A stretch of DNA of 64,000 nucleotides, taken from Silvania confinis. Its GTDB lineage: Bacteria; Pseudomonadota; Gammaproteobacteria; Enterobacterales; Enterobacteriaceae. The notes beneath the pieces were generated by a model. The model was given only the letters and a program-made list of their open reading frames with translations, was not told where the DNA came from and did no database searches. The stretch lies in the NCBI RefSeq assembly GCF_025564085.1, contig NZ_JAMGZJ010000078.1:372001-436000 (forward strand), written 5' to 3'. The translations under genes were made by a program, and so were the position numbers. Shown in pieces: positions 11,480 to 22,596 of this stretch. How positions within the stretch are numbered: the first letter of the stretch is position 1; the number at the start of each line of letters is the position of its first letter.

Positions 11480-12562
11480 TTAGAACTGGTATACCAGACC
11501 CAGAACGTAGGTGTCGTCAGTTGCCAGCTCAACGCTGCGGCTGTAGTTGTTCTCATCCAGCAGGTTGAAGCGGTATGCACCGTACACGTTCATGTTCTTG
11601 TTGAAGTAGTACCAGGTACCCACTTCTACGTATTTAACCAGGTCAGCATCGCCGCCGGTGAAGGTGCCGCGTGCTTCCAGGTCTTTACCTTTGGACTGCA
11701 CGTAACCCACGGATGGACGCAGACCGAAATCGAACTGGTACTGAACTACAGCTTCGAAGTTCTGCGTTTTGTTAGCGAAGGTATCGTCGTTTTCACGAGT
11801 CATGTTGTTTGATTCGCCGTACATTACTGCAGCGTAAACGTTGTTGGCATCATACTTAGCAGAAGTTGCCCAACCTTCAGCGCGAGAACCTTTACCATCA
11901 GTTTCCTGAGCGTTAGTACGGTCAGAGTTGGTGTAAGCCGCGGTAACGTTGAAGCCTTCCAGGAAGTCATAGCCTAAAGAGTAGCTGTTGCCGTCGCCGT
12001 TCTGGCGCTCAGTGCCGTGACCGCTAACGTTTTTGCCCTGGTACTGCAGACCCAGAGACAGGCCATCAACCAGGCCGAAGAGGTTAGAGTTACGATAGGT
12101 CGCAACGCCAGTGGTACGGCAGGTCATGAAGTTGTCGGTCTGGCACAGGGTGTCGCCGCCGTATTCAACCAGCATATCGGTAGATGCCAGCGCATCATAG
12201 AACACGCCATAGTTACGGCCGTAATCGAATGAGCCGTAGTCGCCCGCTTTCAGACCTGCGAAGGCCAGACGGGTTCTGGTGTCCTGAGAACCTTCAGCTT
12301 TGCTTGCGTTCAGGTTGTATTCCCACTGGCCGTAACCGGTCAGCTGGTCGTTAACCTGAGTTTCGCCTTTGAAACCAATACGTGCATAGGAGTCGTCAGC
12401 ACTGTTGCTGTCGCCGCCAGATTTGTCCCAAACGTGTTTACCAACAACTTTGCCGTACAGATCCAGCTTGTTAGCGTTTTTGTTGTAGATCTCTGCAGCG
12501 TTAGCTGCACCGGCTACCAGCAGAGCAGGGATAACCACTGCCAGGATATTGCGCTTCATCAT
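11480..12562 (-). CDS. ompF: OmpF-type general porin
   Basis: This is a trimeric outer-membrane diffusion porin of the OmpF/OmpC/OmpK35 family, 360 residues, with a 22-residue signal peptide ending ANA|AEIYNK and a terminal phenylalanine (GLVYQF) for BAM-dependent insertion. The position between aspC and asnS and the upstream control DNA identify it as ompF. The constriction loop L3 is unusual. The segment usually reading PEFGGDT is VEYGGDT, and two cysteines flank it at residues 140 and 148 (mature 118 and 126) in [15 protein letters not shown]; general porins normally lack cysteine. The leader resembles the E. coli ompF leader, a known MicF target. Confidence 0.93.
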   Translation of the reverse strand: MMKRNILAVVIPALLVAGAANAAEIYNKNANKLDLYGKVVGKHVWDKSGGDSNSADDSYARIGFKGETQVNDQLTGYGQWEYNLNASKAEGSQDTRTRLAFAGLKAGDYGSFDYGRNYGVFYDALASTDMLVEYGGDTLCQTDNFMTCRTTGVATYRNSNLFGLVDGLSLGLQYQGKNVSGHGTERQNGDGNSYSLGYDFLEGFNVTAAYTNSDRTNAQETDGKGSRAEGWATSAKYDANNVYAAVMYGESNNMTRENDDTFANKTQNFEAVVQYQFDFGLRPSVGYVQSKGKDLEARGTFTGGDADLVKYVEVGTWYYFNKNMNVYGAYRFNLLDENNYSRSVELATDDTYVLGLVYQF

Positions 12563-12671
12563 TATTTATTACCCTCATTTGTTTTTTTATGACACTCGCC
12601 ACTGCCGCCAATAAATTCTGTCAATAAATATTTCCGGAACTATTGATGAGAGTTTGGTGTCTTTATGTGTC

Positions 12672-12775
12672 TGACAGGCATCTTTCCATTCAAACTACCG
12701 TTTCGCTAGCCTGAAAGTGCTACAAACATCAAGAATGAGTTACAAAAAGAAAATATGTGTAACTAAGTGTGTATT
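12672..12775 (-). promoter_or_regulatory. ompF promoter with OmpR-type binding region
   Basis: On the minus strand the likely start of transcription is the A of AGACACATAAAG at about 12672, as in E. coli. The -10 hexamer AAAGAT is at 12680-12685 and a weak -35 near 12703-12708. Just upstream, 12711-12775 holds three tandem T-rich/AC-rich blocks (TTAGTTACACATATT, CTTTTTGTAACTCAT, GTTTGTAGCACTTTC) that match the E. coli F1-F3 OmpR sites. This points to osmotic control by EnvZ/OmpR. Confidence 0.8.
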
Positions 12776-13120
12776 TTGCGGAACTTTGTGAACTATCTCA
12801 AAGTTCAGAGTTGAGTGGCGATAATTAAACCTCCTCCTTTTCTATCTATATGAATTGCTTATCATAATTTTATCTAACACCTTTTTTTATGCCGCGAAGC
12901 ATTTGCACCCGGTTTTTCTTATTGTTAAAGATGGACTTCTGGATAGCCATGTGGTTGGTGGGAAAGTATGCTAAAGCATAAGAAAAATAGTAGTCGCAAT
13001 AAAAATACGGTTTATTTTTTATTCAGAGATATTTCGTGGAAACAATACGTAACAGAGGAGTGGATCTGGCGGGGTTGCACTTTAAGGATGCTGACTTTCA
13101 ACTGACATTAGTTGACAGTG
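12776..13120. other. AT-rich spacer upstream of the ompF promoter; no gene seen
   Basis: No convincing coding frame or RNA gene was found. Upstream OmpR and IHF sites occur here in E. coli, and the AT-rich character fits, but I cannot place a site with confidence. A 6-bp inverted repeat (TCAACT/AGTTGA) lies at 13098-13115. Confidence 0.5.
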
Positions 13121-13154
13121 CAGAATAAAATAATGGCCAGCAAGTGCTGGCCAT
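13121..13154 (-). terminator. Intrinsic terminator after asnS
   Basis: Perfect arms TGGCCAGCA and TGCTGGCCA around 13133-13153, followed on the minus strand by a T-rich tract. Confidence 0.85.
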
Positions 13155-13173
13155 GACATCCGGTTGGGACAAA

Positions 13174-14574
13174 TCAGAATGTAGCGCTGCGCGGGGTACG
13201 CGGGAACGGAATAACGTCACGCACGTTCTGCACGCCGGTCACATAGGCGATCAGACGCTCAAAACCGAGCCCGAAGCCTGAGTGAGGTACGGTGCCGTAA
13301 CGACGTAAATCGCGATACCACCAGTAGTCCTCTTTGTTCAGGCCCATTTCAGCCATACGGGCATCCAGTACATCCAGACGCTCTTCACGCTGAGAACCCC
13401 CGATAATTTCACCGATGCCCGGCGCAAGCACGTCCATCGCCGCAACGGTTTTACCGTCTTCGTTAAGGCGCATATAGAACGCCTTAATGTCTTTCGGATA
13501 GTTTTTCACGACCACTGGCGCTTTGAAGTGCTTCTCGGCCAGGTAGCGTTCGTGCTCGGAGGAGAGGTCAACACCCCAGTAAACCGGGTTCTCGAATGTC
13601 TGACCGCAGTTTTCGAGGATCGCCACCGCATCGGTGTAGTCCACCTGCGCAAAGTCAGCCGAAACGAAACGTTCCAGACGGGAGATGGCATCGCTGTCGA
13701 CGCGTTCTGCGAAGAACTTCATGTCGTCTGCGCGCTCGGTCAGGACGGCATTAAAGGCATACTTCAGCATCGCTTCTGCCAGACCTGCAACGTCGTCGAG
13801 GTTAGCAAAGGCCACTTCCGGCTCCAGCATCCAGAATTCCGCCAGGTGACGGCTGGTGTTGGAGTTCTCTGCACGGAAGGTTGGACCAAAGGTATAGACT
13901 TTGGACAGCGCGCACGCATAGGTTTCGCCGTTCAGCTGACCCGAAACGGTCAGGAAGGACTCTTTACCAAAGAAATCTTTGTCGAAGTCCACTTTGCCTT
14001 CTGGCGTGCGCGGCAGGTTTTCCAGGTCCAGCGTGGAAACGCGGAACATTTCACCCGCGCCTTCGGTATCGGAGGCGGTGATCAGCGGAGTAGAGACCCA
14101 GAAATAGCCCTGCTCGTGGAAGAAGCGATGCAGCGCCTGGGCGAGGGTATGACGCACGCGCGCGACGGCACCAATCATGTTGGTACGCGGACGCAGGTGG
14201 GCGACTTCGCGCAGATACTCAATACTGTGGCGTTTTGCCGCCATCGGATAGGTATCTGGATCTTCAACCCAGCCTGTCACTTCAATTGATGACGCCTGCA
14301 GTTCAAAGCTCTGGCCCTGACCCTGAGACGCCACAACTTTGCCGGTGACAACCACAGAACAGCCCGTCGTCAGACGCAGCACTTCCTGATTGTAATTGGG
14401 CAGAGAATTATTAATGACGGCCTGTACAGGATCAAAGCAGGAACCGTCATAGACGGCCAGGAAAGAAAAGCCAGCTTTTGAATCTCGGCGGGTACGCACC
14501 CATCCGCGCACGGTGACTTGGCTGTCAACGGCTACGCGGCCCTGGAGTACGTCGGCTACAGGCACAACGCTCAT
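13174..14574 (-). CDS. asnS: Asparaginyl-tRNA synthetase
   Basis: AsnS charges tRNA-Asn with asparagine in the cytoplasm. It is a class IIb synthetase of 466 residues, the usual length. An N-terminal OB-fold anticodon-binding domain (about residues 1-110, [16 protein letters not shown]) is followed by the catalytic core. The core carries motif 2-like elements ([13 protein letters not shown] type, [14 protein letters not shown]) and motif 3 ([15 protein letters not shown]) near the C-terminus. It is probably a single-gene unit, with terminators on both sides. Confidence 0.97.
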   Translation of the reverse strand: MSVVPVADVLQGRVAVDSQVTVRGWVRTRRDSKAGFSFLAVYDGSCFDPVQAVINNSLPNYNQEVLRLTTGCSVVVTGKVVASQGQGQSFELQASSIEVTGWVEDPDTYPMAAKRHSIEYLREVAHLRPRTNMIGAVARVRHTLAQALHRFFHEQGYFWVSTPLITASDTEGAGEMFRVSTLDLENLPRTPEGKVDFDKDFFGKESFLTVSGQLNGETYACALSKVYTFGPTFRAENSNTSRHLAEFWMLEPEVAFANLDDVAGLAEAMLKYAFNAVLTERADDMKFFAERVDSDAISRLERFVSADFAQVDYTDAVAILENCGQTFENPVYWGVDLSSEHERYLAEKHFKAPVVVKNYPKDIKAFYMRLNEDGKTVAAMDVLAPGIGEIIGGSQREERLDVLDARMAEMGLNKEDYWWYRDLRRYGTVPHSGFGLGFERLIAYVTGVQNVRDVIPFPRTPRSATF

Positions 14575-14696
14575 AATAGTCTCTCTATGTAGTCCAAAAA
14601 TAAAATCTGTATCCCCTTCAATGGGGGATATCTATGTTACCTGGCATCTGCCATCAGACAAGCAGATTTCGCAATGATAAGGGAAGAAATAAGAAA

Positions 14697-14731
14697 TAAA
14701 TAAAAGGAAGGGAGCGCGAACGGCTCCCTTA
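14697..14731 (-). terminator. Intrinsic terminator after pncB
   Basis: Arms AAGGGAGC and GCTCCCTT (14708-14730), followed on the minus strand by CCTTTTATTTATTT. Confidence 0.85.
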
Positions 14732-14736
14732 GACGA

Positions 14737-15939
14737 TCAACTGGCGATTTTTATCTGCGGCAGGTCGAAGGCTTTTCGCAGCGCGCGTACGAAAGCTTTG
14801 TCATGGCAAATGGTTTTGCCCGGACTGTCGGAAAGTTTCGCGACCGGCTTGCCGTTACATTCCACCAGTTTAATCACGATATTCAGTGGTTTTACCTGGG
14901 GGATATCGCAGGTCAGGCGGGTGCCAATGCCAAAACTCAGGTTAACCCGCGAGGAGAAATGCCGGTATAAGGCTACTGCTTTTGGCAGGTCCAGATTATC
15001 GGAAAAGACCAGCACTTTGCTCTGCGGGTCGATGCCCAGCTGTTGATAGTGGGCGATAGCTTTCTCACCCCACTCCTGCGGATCCCCGGAGTCATGACGC
15101 AGCCCCTGATAAACCGTGGCGAATTCCGGCCCGAAATCGCGCAGGAAGGCGTCCATGGTAATGCAGTCGGTTAAGGCGATGCCGAGCTGAGTAGGATACT
15201 CGGTTAGCCAGGCGGCGAGCGCTGCACGCTGGCTGGTGGCAAGCTCTGGGCTGATCTGCTGGTGCGCCTGGAACCATTCGTGTGCCTGGGTGCCCATTGG
15301 GGTCAGATCCAGGCGGCGGGCCAGGTCGTAATTGCTGGTGCCGACAAACCACGGCTCCTGCTGCAGACGTTCGACGATGGCCTGCTGCACCTCGCGGGAA
15401 AAACGCCGCCGGGTGCCAAAATCCATCAGATGAAAACGCGACATATCCAGCGAATCGGTCAGACGCGAGAACGCAACGAGTTTGCACTCCAGCGTTTCCA
15501 GAGCCTGCTCGACATTTGTGTCAGGCGAACGATAGCGGTGCACCAACTCGCTGATCACCGCCAGCAGCGGCACTTCCCACATGATCACTTCGCGCCACGG
15601 GCCTTCGAGGCGAATATGCAGTTTGCCATTATCGTTGGTGATGGTGACCTGACGCGGATCGTAGCGGAATTCCCGCAGCCAGTGCAGGTAATCTTCTTTA
15701 AAGAAGGGCAGGCCGGAAAGCCACTGGAATTCATCGTCACACAGGCGGAGATGCTGCATCGCATCAACCTGCTCACGGATGGCATCGGCATAGATCCCAA
15801 GCAGATCATCACCCCGGCAGCGGAACTCGGCCGCGACCTGTACGTCGTAGTATTGGTGAAAAACGGCTTGCTGCATATGCAGTTTATACGCATCGGTATC
15901 CAGCAGCGTATGCAGAACAGGAGAAGCGAATTGAGTCAT
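14737..15939 (-). CDS. pncB: Nicotinate phosphoribosyltransferase
   Basis: PncB joins nicotinate and PRPP to form nicotinate mononucleotide, with ATP hydrolysis, in the Preiss-Handler salvage route to NAD. The start chosen is the ATG ending at 15939 ([16 protein letters not shown]), giving 400 residues like E. coli; the frame extends 16 codons upstream but would overlap the control region. His220, the autophosphorylated histidine of the enterobacterial enzyme, is present in [10 protein letters not shown] NadR box lies 30 bp upstream, so repression when NAD is plentiful is expected. Confidence 0.96.
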   Translation of the reverse strand: MTQFASPVLHTLLDTDAYKLHMQQAVFHQYYDVQVAAEFRCRGDDLLGIYADAIREQVDAMQHLRLCDDEFQWLSGLPFFKEDYLHWLREFRYDPRQVTITNDNGKLHIRLEGPWREVIMWEVPLLAVISELVHRYRSPDTNVEQALETLECKLVAFSRLTDSLDMSRFHLMDFGTRRRFSREVQQAIVERLQQEPWFVGTSNYDLARRLDLTPMGTQAHEWFQAHQQISPELATSQRAALAAWLTEYPTQLGIALTDCITMDAFLRDFGPEFATVYQGLRHDSGDPQEWGEKAIAHYQQLGIDPQSKVLVFSDNLDLPKAVALYRHFSSRVNLSFGIGTRLTCDIPQVKPLNIVIKLVECNGKPVAKLSDSPGKTICHDKAFVRALRKAFDLPQIKIAS

Positions 15940-15968
15940 AAGGCCGCAGTAGCATCCTCTCACGGAAG

Positions 15969-15986
15969 CGTTTAGTACAATAAACA
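15969..15986. promoter_or_regulatory. NadR box upstream of pncB
   Basis: CGTTTA-GTACAA-TAAACA matches the NadR operator TGTTTA-N6-TAAACA at 11 of 12 fixed positions. It is 30 bp before pncB, as expected for NAD-dependent repression by NadR. Confidence 0.85.
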
Positions 15987-16210
15987 ACTATTGAAACCGC
16001 TGGAGTATACCTTGTTTAGCGATTTATTGAACCCCGATCACACCATAAGCCTGGGGGAGGGTCGAGGGCATTTTGTGCCTCATGTTATATAAATGTAGCA
16101 ATTAGGGTGTTCGTACCTGAAAAGATAAACATTCTGCGTAGCGCGATCTACACAACAGGAATAGACTGGTTCGCTATTCGACATTCGACAAACGATGCAA
16201 AAGGTTTTCT

Positions 16211-18823
16211 ATGACACAACAGCCTCAAGCCAAATACCGCCACGACTACCGTGCGCCGGATTACCTGATTAGCGATATCGATCTGACTTTTGACCTGGAT
16301 GCCACTAAAACCGTTGTCACGGCGGAAAGCCAGGTGACGCGCCATAACGCCACCGCAGTGCCGCTGCGCCTGAATGGTGAGGATCTGACGTTGATTTCGG
16401 TACAGGTGAACGACCAGGCCTGGACTGACTATAAAGAAGAAGACAACCAGCTGGTGTTGGATAACCTGCCGGAACACTTTACATTGCGCATCGTTAACGA
16501 AATCAGCCCGGCCGCCAATACCGCGCTGGAAGGGCTTTACCAGTCCGGTGAAGCGCTGTGTACCCAGTGCGAAGCGGAAGGCTTCCGCCACATTACCTGG
16601 TATCTGGATCGCCCGGACGTACTGGCGCGCTTTACTACCAAAATTATCGCCGATAAAACTAAATACCCGTTCCTGCTCTCCAACGGCAACCGCGTCGGGC
16701 AGGGCGATCTGGACAATGGCCGTCACTGGGTGCAGTGGCAGGATCCGTTCCCGAAACCGTGCTACCTGTTTGCTCTGGTCGCTGGCGATTTTGACGTTCT
16801 ACGCGACACCTATACCACCCGTTCTGGTCGCGACGTGGCGCTGGAGCTGTTTGTCGATCGCGGCAATCTCGATCGTGCCCCGTGGGCGATGACCTCGCTT
16901 ATCAACTCCATGAAGTGGGATGAAGAGCGCTTTGGCCTCGAATACGATCTCGACATCTATATGATCGTCGCCGTCGACTTCTTTAATATGGGCGCGATGG
17001 AGAACAAAGGCCTCAACGTCTTTAACTCCAAATACGTGCTGGCGCGTACCGATACCGCTACCGATAAAGACTACCTGGATATCGAGCGGGTGATCGGTCA
17101 CGAGTATTTCCACAACTGGACCGGCAACCGCGTAACCTGCCGCGACTGGTTCCAGTTGAGCCTGAAAGAGGGCTTAACCGTGTTCCGCGATCAGGAGTTC
17201 AGCTCCGATCTCGGTTCCCGTGCGGTTAACCGCATCAGTAACGTGCGCACCATGCGCGGGTTACAGTTTGCCGAAGACGCCAGCCCAATGGCGCACCCGA
17301 TCCGTCCGGATAAAGTGATCGAAATGAACAACTTCTACACCCTGACGGTGTATGAGAAAGGTTCTGAAATTATCCGCATGATCCATACCCTGCTGGGTGA
17401 AGAGAACTTCCAGAAAGGGATGCAACTCTATTTTGAGCGTCATGACGGCAGCGCCGCCACCTGCGATGACTTTGTGCAGGCGATGGAAGATGCCTCCAAC
17501 GTCGATCTGTCACACTTCCGCCGTTGGTACAGCCAGGCCGGTACGCCGATTGTCACCGTGAAGGATGACTACAACCCGGAAACCGAACTGTATACCCTGA
17601 CCATCAGCCAGCGCACGCCGCCGACGGCTGAGCAGGAAGAGAAGCACCCGCTGCACATCCCGTTTGCGATTGAACTGTACGATAACGAAGGCCAGGTTAT
17701 CCCGCTGAAAAAAGGCGGCCACCCGGTGCATAACGTCCTCAACGTGACCCAGGCCGAGCAGACGTTTGTCTTTGATAACGTTTACTTCCAGCCGGTGCCT
17801 GCGCTGCTGTGCGAATTCTCCGCGCCGGTTAAGCTGGAGTACAAGTGGAGCGATCAGCAGCTGACCTTCCTGATGCGTCACGCCCGTAACGACTTCTCGC
17901 GTTGGGATGCAGCTCAGAGCCTGCTGGCGACCTACATCAAGCTGAACGTTGCGCGTCATCAGCAGGGCCAGCCGCTGTCGTTGCCGGCTCACGTTGCCGA
18001 CGCCTTCCGTGCTATTCTGCTGGATGAGAAGATCGATCCGGCGCTGGCCGCCGAAATCCTCACTCTGCCGTCGGCGACTGAAATCGCCGAGCTGTTTGAT
18101 ATCATCGATCCGATTGCCATTACCATCGTGCGTGAAGCCCTGACCCGTACCCTGGCGACCGAGCTGGCGGATGAGTTCCTGGCGCTTTATCACCATAACA
18201 AGCTGGATGCGTACCGCGTTGAGCATGCCGATATCGGCAAGCGCACGCTGCGTAACACCTGCCTGCGTTACCTGGCGTTTGGCGACACCGAACTTGCTAA
18301 TGATCTGGTCAGCAAGCAGTACTACAGTGCGGACAACATGACCGATGCCCTGGCGGCGCTGGCGGCCAGCGTAGCGGCGGAACTGTCTTGCCGCGATGCG
18401 CTGATGCAGGCGTATGACGACAAATGGCATCAGGATGGTCTGGTGATGGACAAGTGGTTTATTCTGCAGTCCACCAGCCCGGCCACTGACGTGGTCAACA
18501 CCGTTCGCAGCCTGCTCAAGCACCGTTCGTTCACCCTGAGCAACCCTAACCGCGTGCGTTCGCTGATTGGCGCCTTTGCCAGCGGCAACCCGGCTGCCTT
18601 CCACGCGGAAGACGGTAGCGGCTACCAGTTTATGGTGGAGATGCTGACGGAACTCAACAGCCGTAACCCGCAGGTGGCGTCACGTCTGATTGAGCCGCTG
18701 ATCCGCCTGAAACGCTACGATGCACAACGTCAGGCGAAGATGCGTGCGGCGCTGGAGCAGCTGAAAGGGCTGGAAAATCTGTCCGGCGATCTGTACGAGA
18801 AGATCAGTAAGGCGCTGGCCTGA
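16211..18823 (+). CDS. pepN: Aminopeptidase N
   Basis: PepN is the main cytoplasmic M1 zinc aminopeptidase, trimming N-terminal residues from peptides late in protein turnover. The product is 870 residues, as in E. coli. The substrate-anchoring motif GAMEN is near residues 261-265. The zinc motif HEYFHNW places His297, Glu298 and His301, with the third ligand expected at Glu320. It is divergent from pncB across a 271-bp region and ends at a terminator. Confidence 0.98.
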   Translation: MTQQPQAKYRHDYRAPDYLISDIDLTFDLDATKTVVTAESQVTRHNATAVPLRLNGEDLTLISVQVNDQAWTDYKEEDNQLVLDNLPEHFTLRIVNEISPAANTALEGLYQSGEALCTQCEAEGFRHITWYLDRPDVLARFTTKIIADKTKYPFLLSNGNRVGQGDLDNGRHWVQWQDPFPKPCYLFALVAGDFDVLRDTYTTRSGRDVALELFVDRGNLDRAPWAMTSLINSMKWDEERFGLEYDLDIYMIVAVDFFNMGAMENKGLNVFNSKYVLARTDTATDKDYLDIERVIGHEYFHNWTGNRVTCRDWFQLSLKEGLTVFRDQEFSSDLGSRAVNRISNVRTMRGLQFAEDASPMAHPIRPDKVIEMNNFYTLTVYEKGSEIIRMIHTLLGEENFQKGMQLYFERHDGSAATCDDFVQAMEDASNVDLSHFRRWYSQAGTPIVTVKDDYNPETELYTLTISQRTPPTAEQEEKHPLHIPFAIELYDNEGQVIPLKKGGHPVHNVLNVTQAEQTFVFDNVYFQPVPALLCEFSAPVKLEYKWSDQQLTFLMRHARNDFSRWDAAQSLLATYIKLNVARHQQGQPLSLPAHVADAFRAILLDEKIDPALAAEILTLPSATEIAELFDIIDPIAITIVREALTRTLATELADEFLALYHHNKLDAYRVEHADIGKRTLRNTCLRYLAFGDTELANDLVSKQYYSADNMTDALAALAASVAAELSCRDALMQAYDDKWHQDGLVMDKWFILQSTSPATDVVNTVRSLLKHRSFTLSNPNRVRSLIGAFASGNPAAFHAEDGSGYQFMVEMLTELNSRNPQVASRLIEPLIRLKRYDAQRQAKMRAALEQLKGLENLSGDLYEKISKALA

Positions 18824-18851
18824 TAAAAATGCCGGGCGGCAAGGTAAAAGC

Positions 18852-18878
18852 GAAAAGGCAACGTAAGTTGCCTTTTTT
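18852..18878 (+). terminator. Intrinsic terminator after pepN
   Basis: Hairpin AAGGCAAC-GTAA-GTTGCCTT followed by TTTT. Confidence 0.9.
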
Positions 18879-18886
18879 AATGTTTG

Positions 18887-18925
18887 TACCCTATCCCGGT
18901 GGGAGAGGGCCAGGGTGAGGGCATC
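18887..18925. repeat. Dispersed GGGAGAGGGCCAGGGTGAGGG-type palindrome
   Basis: CCCTATCCCGGTGGGAGAGGG forms a small hairpin and is followed by CCAGGGTGAGGGCA. Elements of this form are commonly scattered between genes of enterobacteria. It abuts the 3' end of ssuB. Confidence 0.5.
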
Positions 18926-19694
18926 AGCCATTTGCCATCGCTAACTGCCGCTCCGCTACCCCGCGCTTCATCACCCGATCCAACACTTCCGCTTCCAGCT
19001 CTGCCAGCCGCGCGGAACCCACACGGCGAGGGCGTGGCAGGTCAACCGTCACATCCAGCCCGATCTTACCCTCCTCAATCAACAATACTCGATCGGCCAT
19101 TGCCACGGCTTCGCTGACGTCGTGCGTCACCAGTAGCACCGTAAAGCCGTGCTCCTGCCATAACGAGACAATCAGATCCTGCATTTCGATCCGCGTCAGG
19201 GCATCCAGCGCACCCAGCGGCTCATCCAGTAACAGCAAACCCGGGCGATGAATCAGTGCCCGGGCGAGAGCCACGCGCTGTTTTTGTCCGCCAGAAAGTG
19301 CCGCAGGCCATTCTTTGGCCCGGTTTTCCAGACCGACTGCGGCGAGTGCGCTGCCTGCGGCCTCGCGCCAGTTGCGTTTCAGCCCCAGGCCGACGTTATC
19401 AATCACCGTTTTCCACGGCAGCAGGCGTGCGTCCTGGAACATCAACCGGGTATCGTCCTGGATCTCGGCCAGCGGCGTATTGCCTGCCAGAATCTCGCCA
19501 GCGTTCGGTTTTTCAAGCCCGGCCAGCAGGCGCAGGAGTGTGCTCTTACCGCCGCCGCTGCGGCCCACCACCGCCACAAATTGCCCGGCGGGAATATGCA
19601 GTTCAAGTTCGTTCAGAATGGTGTTATCGCCGTAGCGTTTAGTGACGCCATTGAGCAGCAGCGGCGTCCCCTGATTTAAGCGGGCAGTATTCAT
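18924..19694 (-). CDS. ssuB: Aliphatic sulfonate ABC transporter ATPase
   Basis: SsuB is the ATP-hydrolysing subunit of the SsuABC importer for alkanesulfonates. The start used ([14 protein letters not shown]) gives 256 residues; E. coli has 255. The frame is open 20 codons further but lies inside ssuC. Walker A is GRSGGGKS at 44-51, the signature is ALSGGQKQR, and Walker B is [12 protein letters not shown]. Its ATG overlaps the ssuC TGA (ATGA), so translation is probably coupled. It is last in ssuEADCB. Confidence 0.95.
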   Translation of the reverse strand: MNTARLNQGTPLLLNGVTKRYGDNTILNELELHIPAGQFVAVVGRSGGGKSTLLRLLAGLEKPNAGEILAGNTPLAEIQDDTRLMFQDARLLPWKTVIDNVGLGLKRNWREAAGSALAAVGLENRAKEWPAALSGGQKQRVALARALIHRPGLLLLDEPLGALDALTRIEMQDLIVSLWQEHGFTVLLVTHDVSEAVAMADRVLLIEEGKIGLDVTVDLPRPRRVGSARLAELEAEVLDRVMKRGVAERQLAMANG

Positions 19695-20482
19695 GCGTGT
19701 TCCTCCTTCTTCGAGTAGGCCGGATTCCAGCGCAGCCAGCTGCGTTCGATCCACTGGGCACTGACGTCAGCCAGCTTGCCCAGTAGGGCGTAAAGAATAA
19801 TGGCGACCACCACCACGTCCGTTTGCAGGAATTCGCGGGCGTTCATTGCCAGGTAGCCTATCCCTGAGTTCGCTGAAATGGTTTCCGCCACAATCAGCGT
19901 CAGCCACATCAGCCCGAGAGCGAACCGTATCCCGACCATAATGGATGGCAGTGCGCCGGGTAAAATAACGTGCAGGAACAGCGAGAAACCGGATAAACCG
20001 TAGCTGCGCGCCATCTCCACCAAACCACGGTCGATATTGCGGATGCCGTGCCAGGTATTGATATAGACCGGGAACAGCGTGCCCAGCACCACGAGGAAAA
20101 TCTTGGCGGTTTCGTCGATGCCGAACCACAAAATTACCAGCGGGATCAGCGCCAGATGCGGCACGTTACGCAGCATCTGAATCGAGGTATCCAGCAGCCG
20201 TTCACCCCAGCGTGACAGACCGCTGATTAATCCCAGCGTCAGCCCAATCGATCCGCCGATAGAGAACCCGACAGCCGCACGCCAGGAGCTGATCGCCAGA
20301 TGCTGCCACAGCTCGCCGCTGGAACTCAGCGCCCAGAACGCCTCTACAACGCCTTCCGGGGAGGGCAGAATGCGGCTGGACAGCCAGCCCGTTGACGAGG
20401 CGACCTGCCAGATCAGCACGATCCCGACGGGTAAAAACCAGGGCGCCATGCGCAGCAGCCATTTTTGGGCAGGTTTAGCCAT
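19691..20482 (-). CDS. ssuC: Aliphatic sulfonate ABC transporter permease
   Basis: SsuC is the inner-membrane permease of the sulfonate importer, 263 residues with about six hydrophobic spans. The BPD_transp_1 EAA-type loop is seen in [20 protein letters not shown]. It follows ssuD by 9 bp and overlaps ssuB by 4 bp, so stoichiometric production with its ATPase is likely. Function is by family and by operon position. Confidence 0.95.
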   Translation of the reverse strand: MAKPAQKWLLRMAPWFLPVGIVLIWQVASSTGWLSSRILPSPEGVVEAFWALSSSGELWQHLAISSWRAAVGFSIGGSIGLTLGLISGLSRWGERLLDTSIQMLRNVPHLALIPLVILWFGIDETAKIFLVVLGTLFPVYINTWHGIRNIDRGLVEMARSYGLSGFSLFLHVILPGALPSIMVGIRFALGLMWLTLIVAETISANSGIGYLAMNAREFLQTDVVVVAIILYALLGKLADVSAQWIERSWLRWNPAYSKKEEHA

Positions 20483-20491
20483 GCGTCCTCC

Positions 20492-21637
20492 TTAGCTCTG
20501 GGCGACTTTGCGCGGGATAAAATCGTTAGCCACTGCCTCGCCCTGAAGCTGGAGCGGCTGCGGCTGCGGGATCTCGGGGATCGCAACGTCAAGATGCGGG
20601 AACAGCAGCTCGCCGACCTTGTAAGCTTCTTCGAGGTGTGGATAACCGGAAAGAATAAAGCTGTCGATCCCGAGATCGGCATATTCGTTAATCCGCGCCG
20701 CCACGGTTGGGCCATCCCCCACTAAAGCGGTGCCTGCGCCGCCGCGCACCAGCCCGACGCCAGCCCACAGGTTTGGGCTGATCTCGAGGTTTTCGCGTTT
20801 ACCGTTGTGCAGCGAAGCCATCCGCTGCTGGCCGACGGAATCGGTTCTGGCAAAGGCGGCCTGCGCTTTGGCGATGGTCTCATCGTCGAGATGGGAAATC
20901 AGGCGGTCAGCGGCCTGCCAGGCTTCGTCGTTGGTTTCACGCACAATCACGTGCAGGCGAATGCCGAAGCGCACCTTACGGCCATGCGCCGCGGCTTTGG
21001 CACGCACCTGGGCGATCTTCTCTTTGACCAGCTCCGGCGGTTCACCCCAGGTGAGATACAGATCAACCTGTTCGGCGGCAAGATCCTGTGCAACGTCCGA
21101 CGATCCGCCAAAATAGAGCGGGGGACGCGGCTGTTGGATCGGCGGGAAGAACAGCTTCGCATCGCGAACGTGAATATGTTTGCCCTCAAAGGTGACATTC
21201 TCCCCCTCCAGCAGACGACGCCAGACGTGGGTGAATTCTGCAGAAGCTTCGTAACGCTCGGTGTGATCTAAAAAGACGCCGTCACCCGCCAGCTCCTGCG
21301 GATCGCTGCCGGTCACCAGATTAAACAAAGCACGACCGTTCGATAAGCGATCGAGGGTGGCGGCCTGACGTGCGGCCACCGTCGGGGACGTTACGCTCGG
21401 ACGCAGGGCCACCAGGAACTTCAGTCGCTGGGTCACCGGGATTAACGATGCCGCGACCAGCCATGCGTCTTCGCAGGAGCGGCCAGTGGGGATCAATACC
21501 CCGGTAAAGCCAATCCGGTCTGCTGCCTGAGCAATCTGCTGCAGATAAGCATGATCGACCGGGCGCGCACCCGTTTCGGTGCCAAGATAATGCCCATCAC
21601 CGTGAGTAGGTAAAAACCAGAACAGATTCAGACTCAT
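20492..21637 (-). CDS. ssuD: FMNH2-dependent alkanesulfonate monooxygenase
   Basis: SsuD uses reduced flavin from SsuE and O2 to split alkanesulfonates into an aldehyde and sulfite, releasing sulfur for cysteine synthesis. It has a bacterial luciferase-like TIM barrel of 381 residues, the E. coli length. The N-terminal [14 protein letters not shown] and the segment TGRSCEDAW, which carries the conserved active-site-region cysteine, are typical. It overlaps ssuA by 4 bp (ATGA). Confidence 0.96.
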   Translation of the reverse strand: MSLNLFWFLPTHGDGHYLGTETGARPVDHAYLQQIAQAADRIGFTGVLIPTGRSCEDAWLVAASLIPVTQRLKFLVALRPSVTSPTVAARQAATLDRLSNGRALFNLVTGSDPQELAGDGVFLDHTERYEASAEFTHVWRRLLEGENVTFEGKHIHVRDAKLFFPPIQQPRPPLYFGGSSDVAQDLAAEQVDLYLTWGEPPELVKEKIAQVRAKAAAHGRKVRFGIRLHVIVRETNDEAWQAADRLISHLDDETIAKAQAAFARTDSVGQQRMASLHNGKRENLEISPNLWAGVGLVRGGAGTALVGDGPTVAARINEYADLGIDSFILSGYPHLEEAYKVGELLFPHLDVAIPEIPQPQPLQLQGEAVANDFIPRKVAQS

Positions 21638-22596
21638 GACTTATCTCCTTGAGGCGCTGTGGGGTGCCAGATACGGTCGCGGATATCGATTTTTTTCGGC
21701 ACCAGGCGATTGGCGTAGAACAGGTCAGCAGTTTCCTGCTGCAAAGCCGCGGTGTGGTCATCGACCGGCTTGATAATGCCCGGCGGACGGTGGTCGAGAT
21801 AGCTGGCGATCACCGGCTCCGGCAGACCGAGGGTTTTCGCCAGCAGGGTGATGCTGGCCGGACGCTGGCTTTGGGTAAGGGCATCGGCCTCACTGAAGAG
21901 GTTCAGCACGCCCTGCACAAACTCACCGTTTTTTTCTGCGTAAGGACGCGCAGCAAGATAGAAGGAACCGGTCTTTTTCAGGTCTTCACCGTCTTTCAAC
22001 ACCTTCACGCCGCCCTGCAGCAGGGCCGCCGAGTAGTAGGGATCCCATATCGCCCAGGCGTCCACGTTGTGTTGCTGAAACGCTGCGCGGGCATCCGCCG
22101 GGGAGAGGTAAATCGGTTGGATATCTTTAAAGGTCAGGCCCGCCTGCTGGAGTGCGCGCAGGATCAGATTGTGCGCGCTGGAACCTTTCTGGAAGGCGAT
22201 TTTACGGCCCTTCAGATCGGCCACGGTTTTGATTGGGCTATCTTCAGGAACCAGGATGACTTCGGCTTTGGGTTTGGGCGGTTCAGCCCCGACGTACAGC
22301 AGATCTGCCCCGGCGGCCTGGGCGAAGATTGGCGGGATATCGCCGGTGCTGCCGAGATCAATACTGCCGACGTTCAGCGCTTCCAGCATCTGCGGGCCTG
22401 CCGGGAACTCGACCCACGAAAAATGGGTGTCCGGGTAGCGTTTTTCCAGCAACTGATGGCTTTTGGCCAGCACCATGCTTACGCTACCTTTCTGATAGCC
22501 AATGCGCAGGCTCTCGGGCGTGGGTTCTGCGGCGTATGCCAGGCCAGAAAGGGCGACGAAACCCAGCAGGCTCAAACGGGCAAGGGATTTAAACAT
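21634..22596 (-). CDS. ssuA: Aliphatic sulfonate-binding periplasmic protein
   Basis: SsuA is the periplasmic receptor that delivers sulfonates to SsuC. The 320-residue product has a signal peptide ending [10 protein letters not shown], then an SsuA/THI5-like binding domain with [16 protein letters not shown] and [10 protein letters not shown], all characteristic of the family. It overlaps the end of ssuE by 8 bp. Confidence 0.95.
   Translation of the reverse strand: MFKSLARLSLLGFVALSGLAYAAEPTPESLRIGYQKGSVSMVLAKSHQLLEKRYPDTHFSWVEFPAGPQMLEALNVGSIDLGSTGDIPPIFAQAAGADLLYVGAEPPKPKAEVILVPEDSPIKTVADLKGRKIAFQKGSSAHNLILRALQQAGLTFKDIQPIYLSPADARAAFQQHNVDAWAIWDPYYSAALLQGGVKVLKDGEDLKKTGSFYLAARPYAEKNGEFVQGVLNLFSEADALTQSQRPASITLLAKTLGLPEPVIASYLDHRPPGIIKPVDDHTAALQQETADLFYANRLVPKKIDIRDRIWHPTAPQGDKS

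Noticed and set aside
13098-13115. Small hairpin upstream of ompF as an sRNA gene
   Set aside because: Only six base pairs, no promoter and no terminator tract on either strand.
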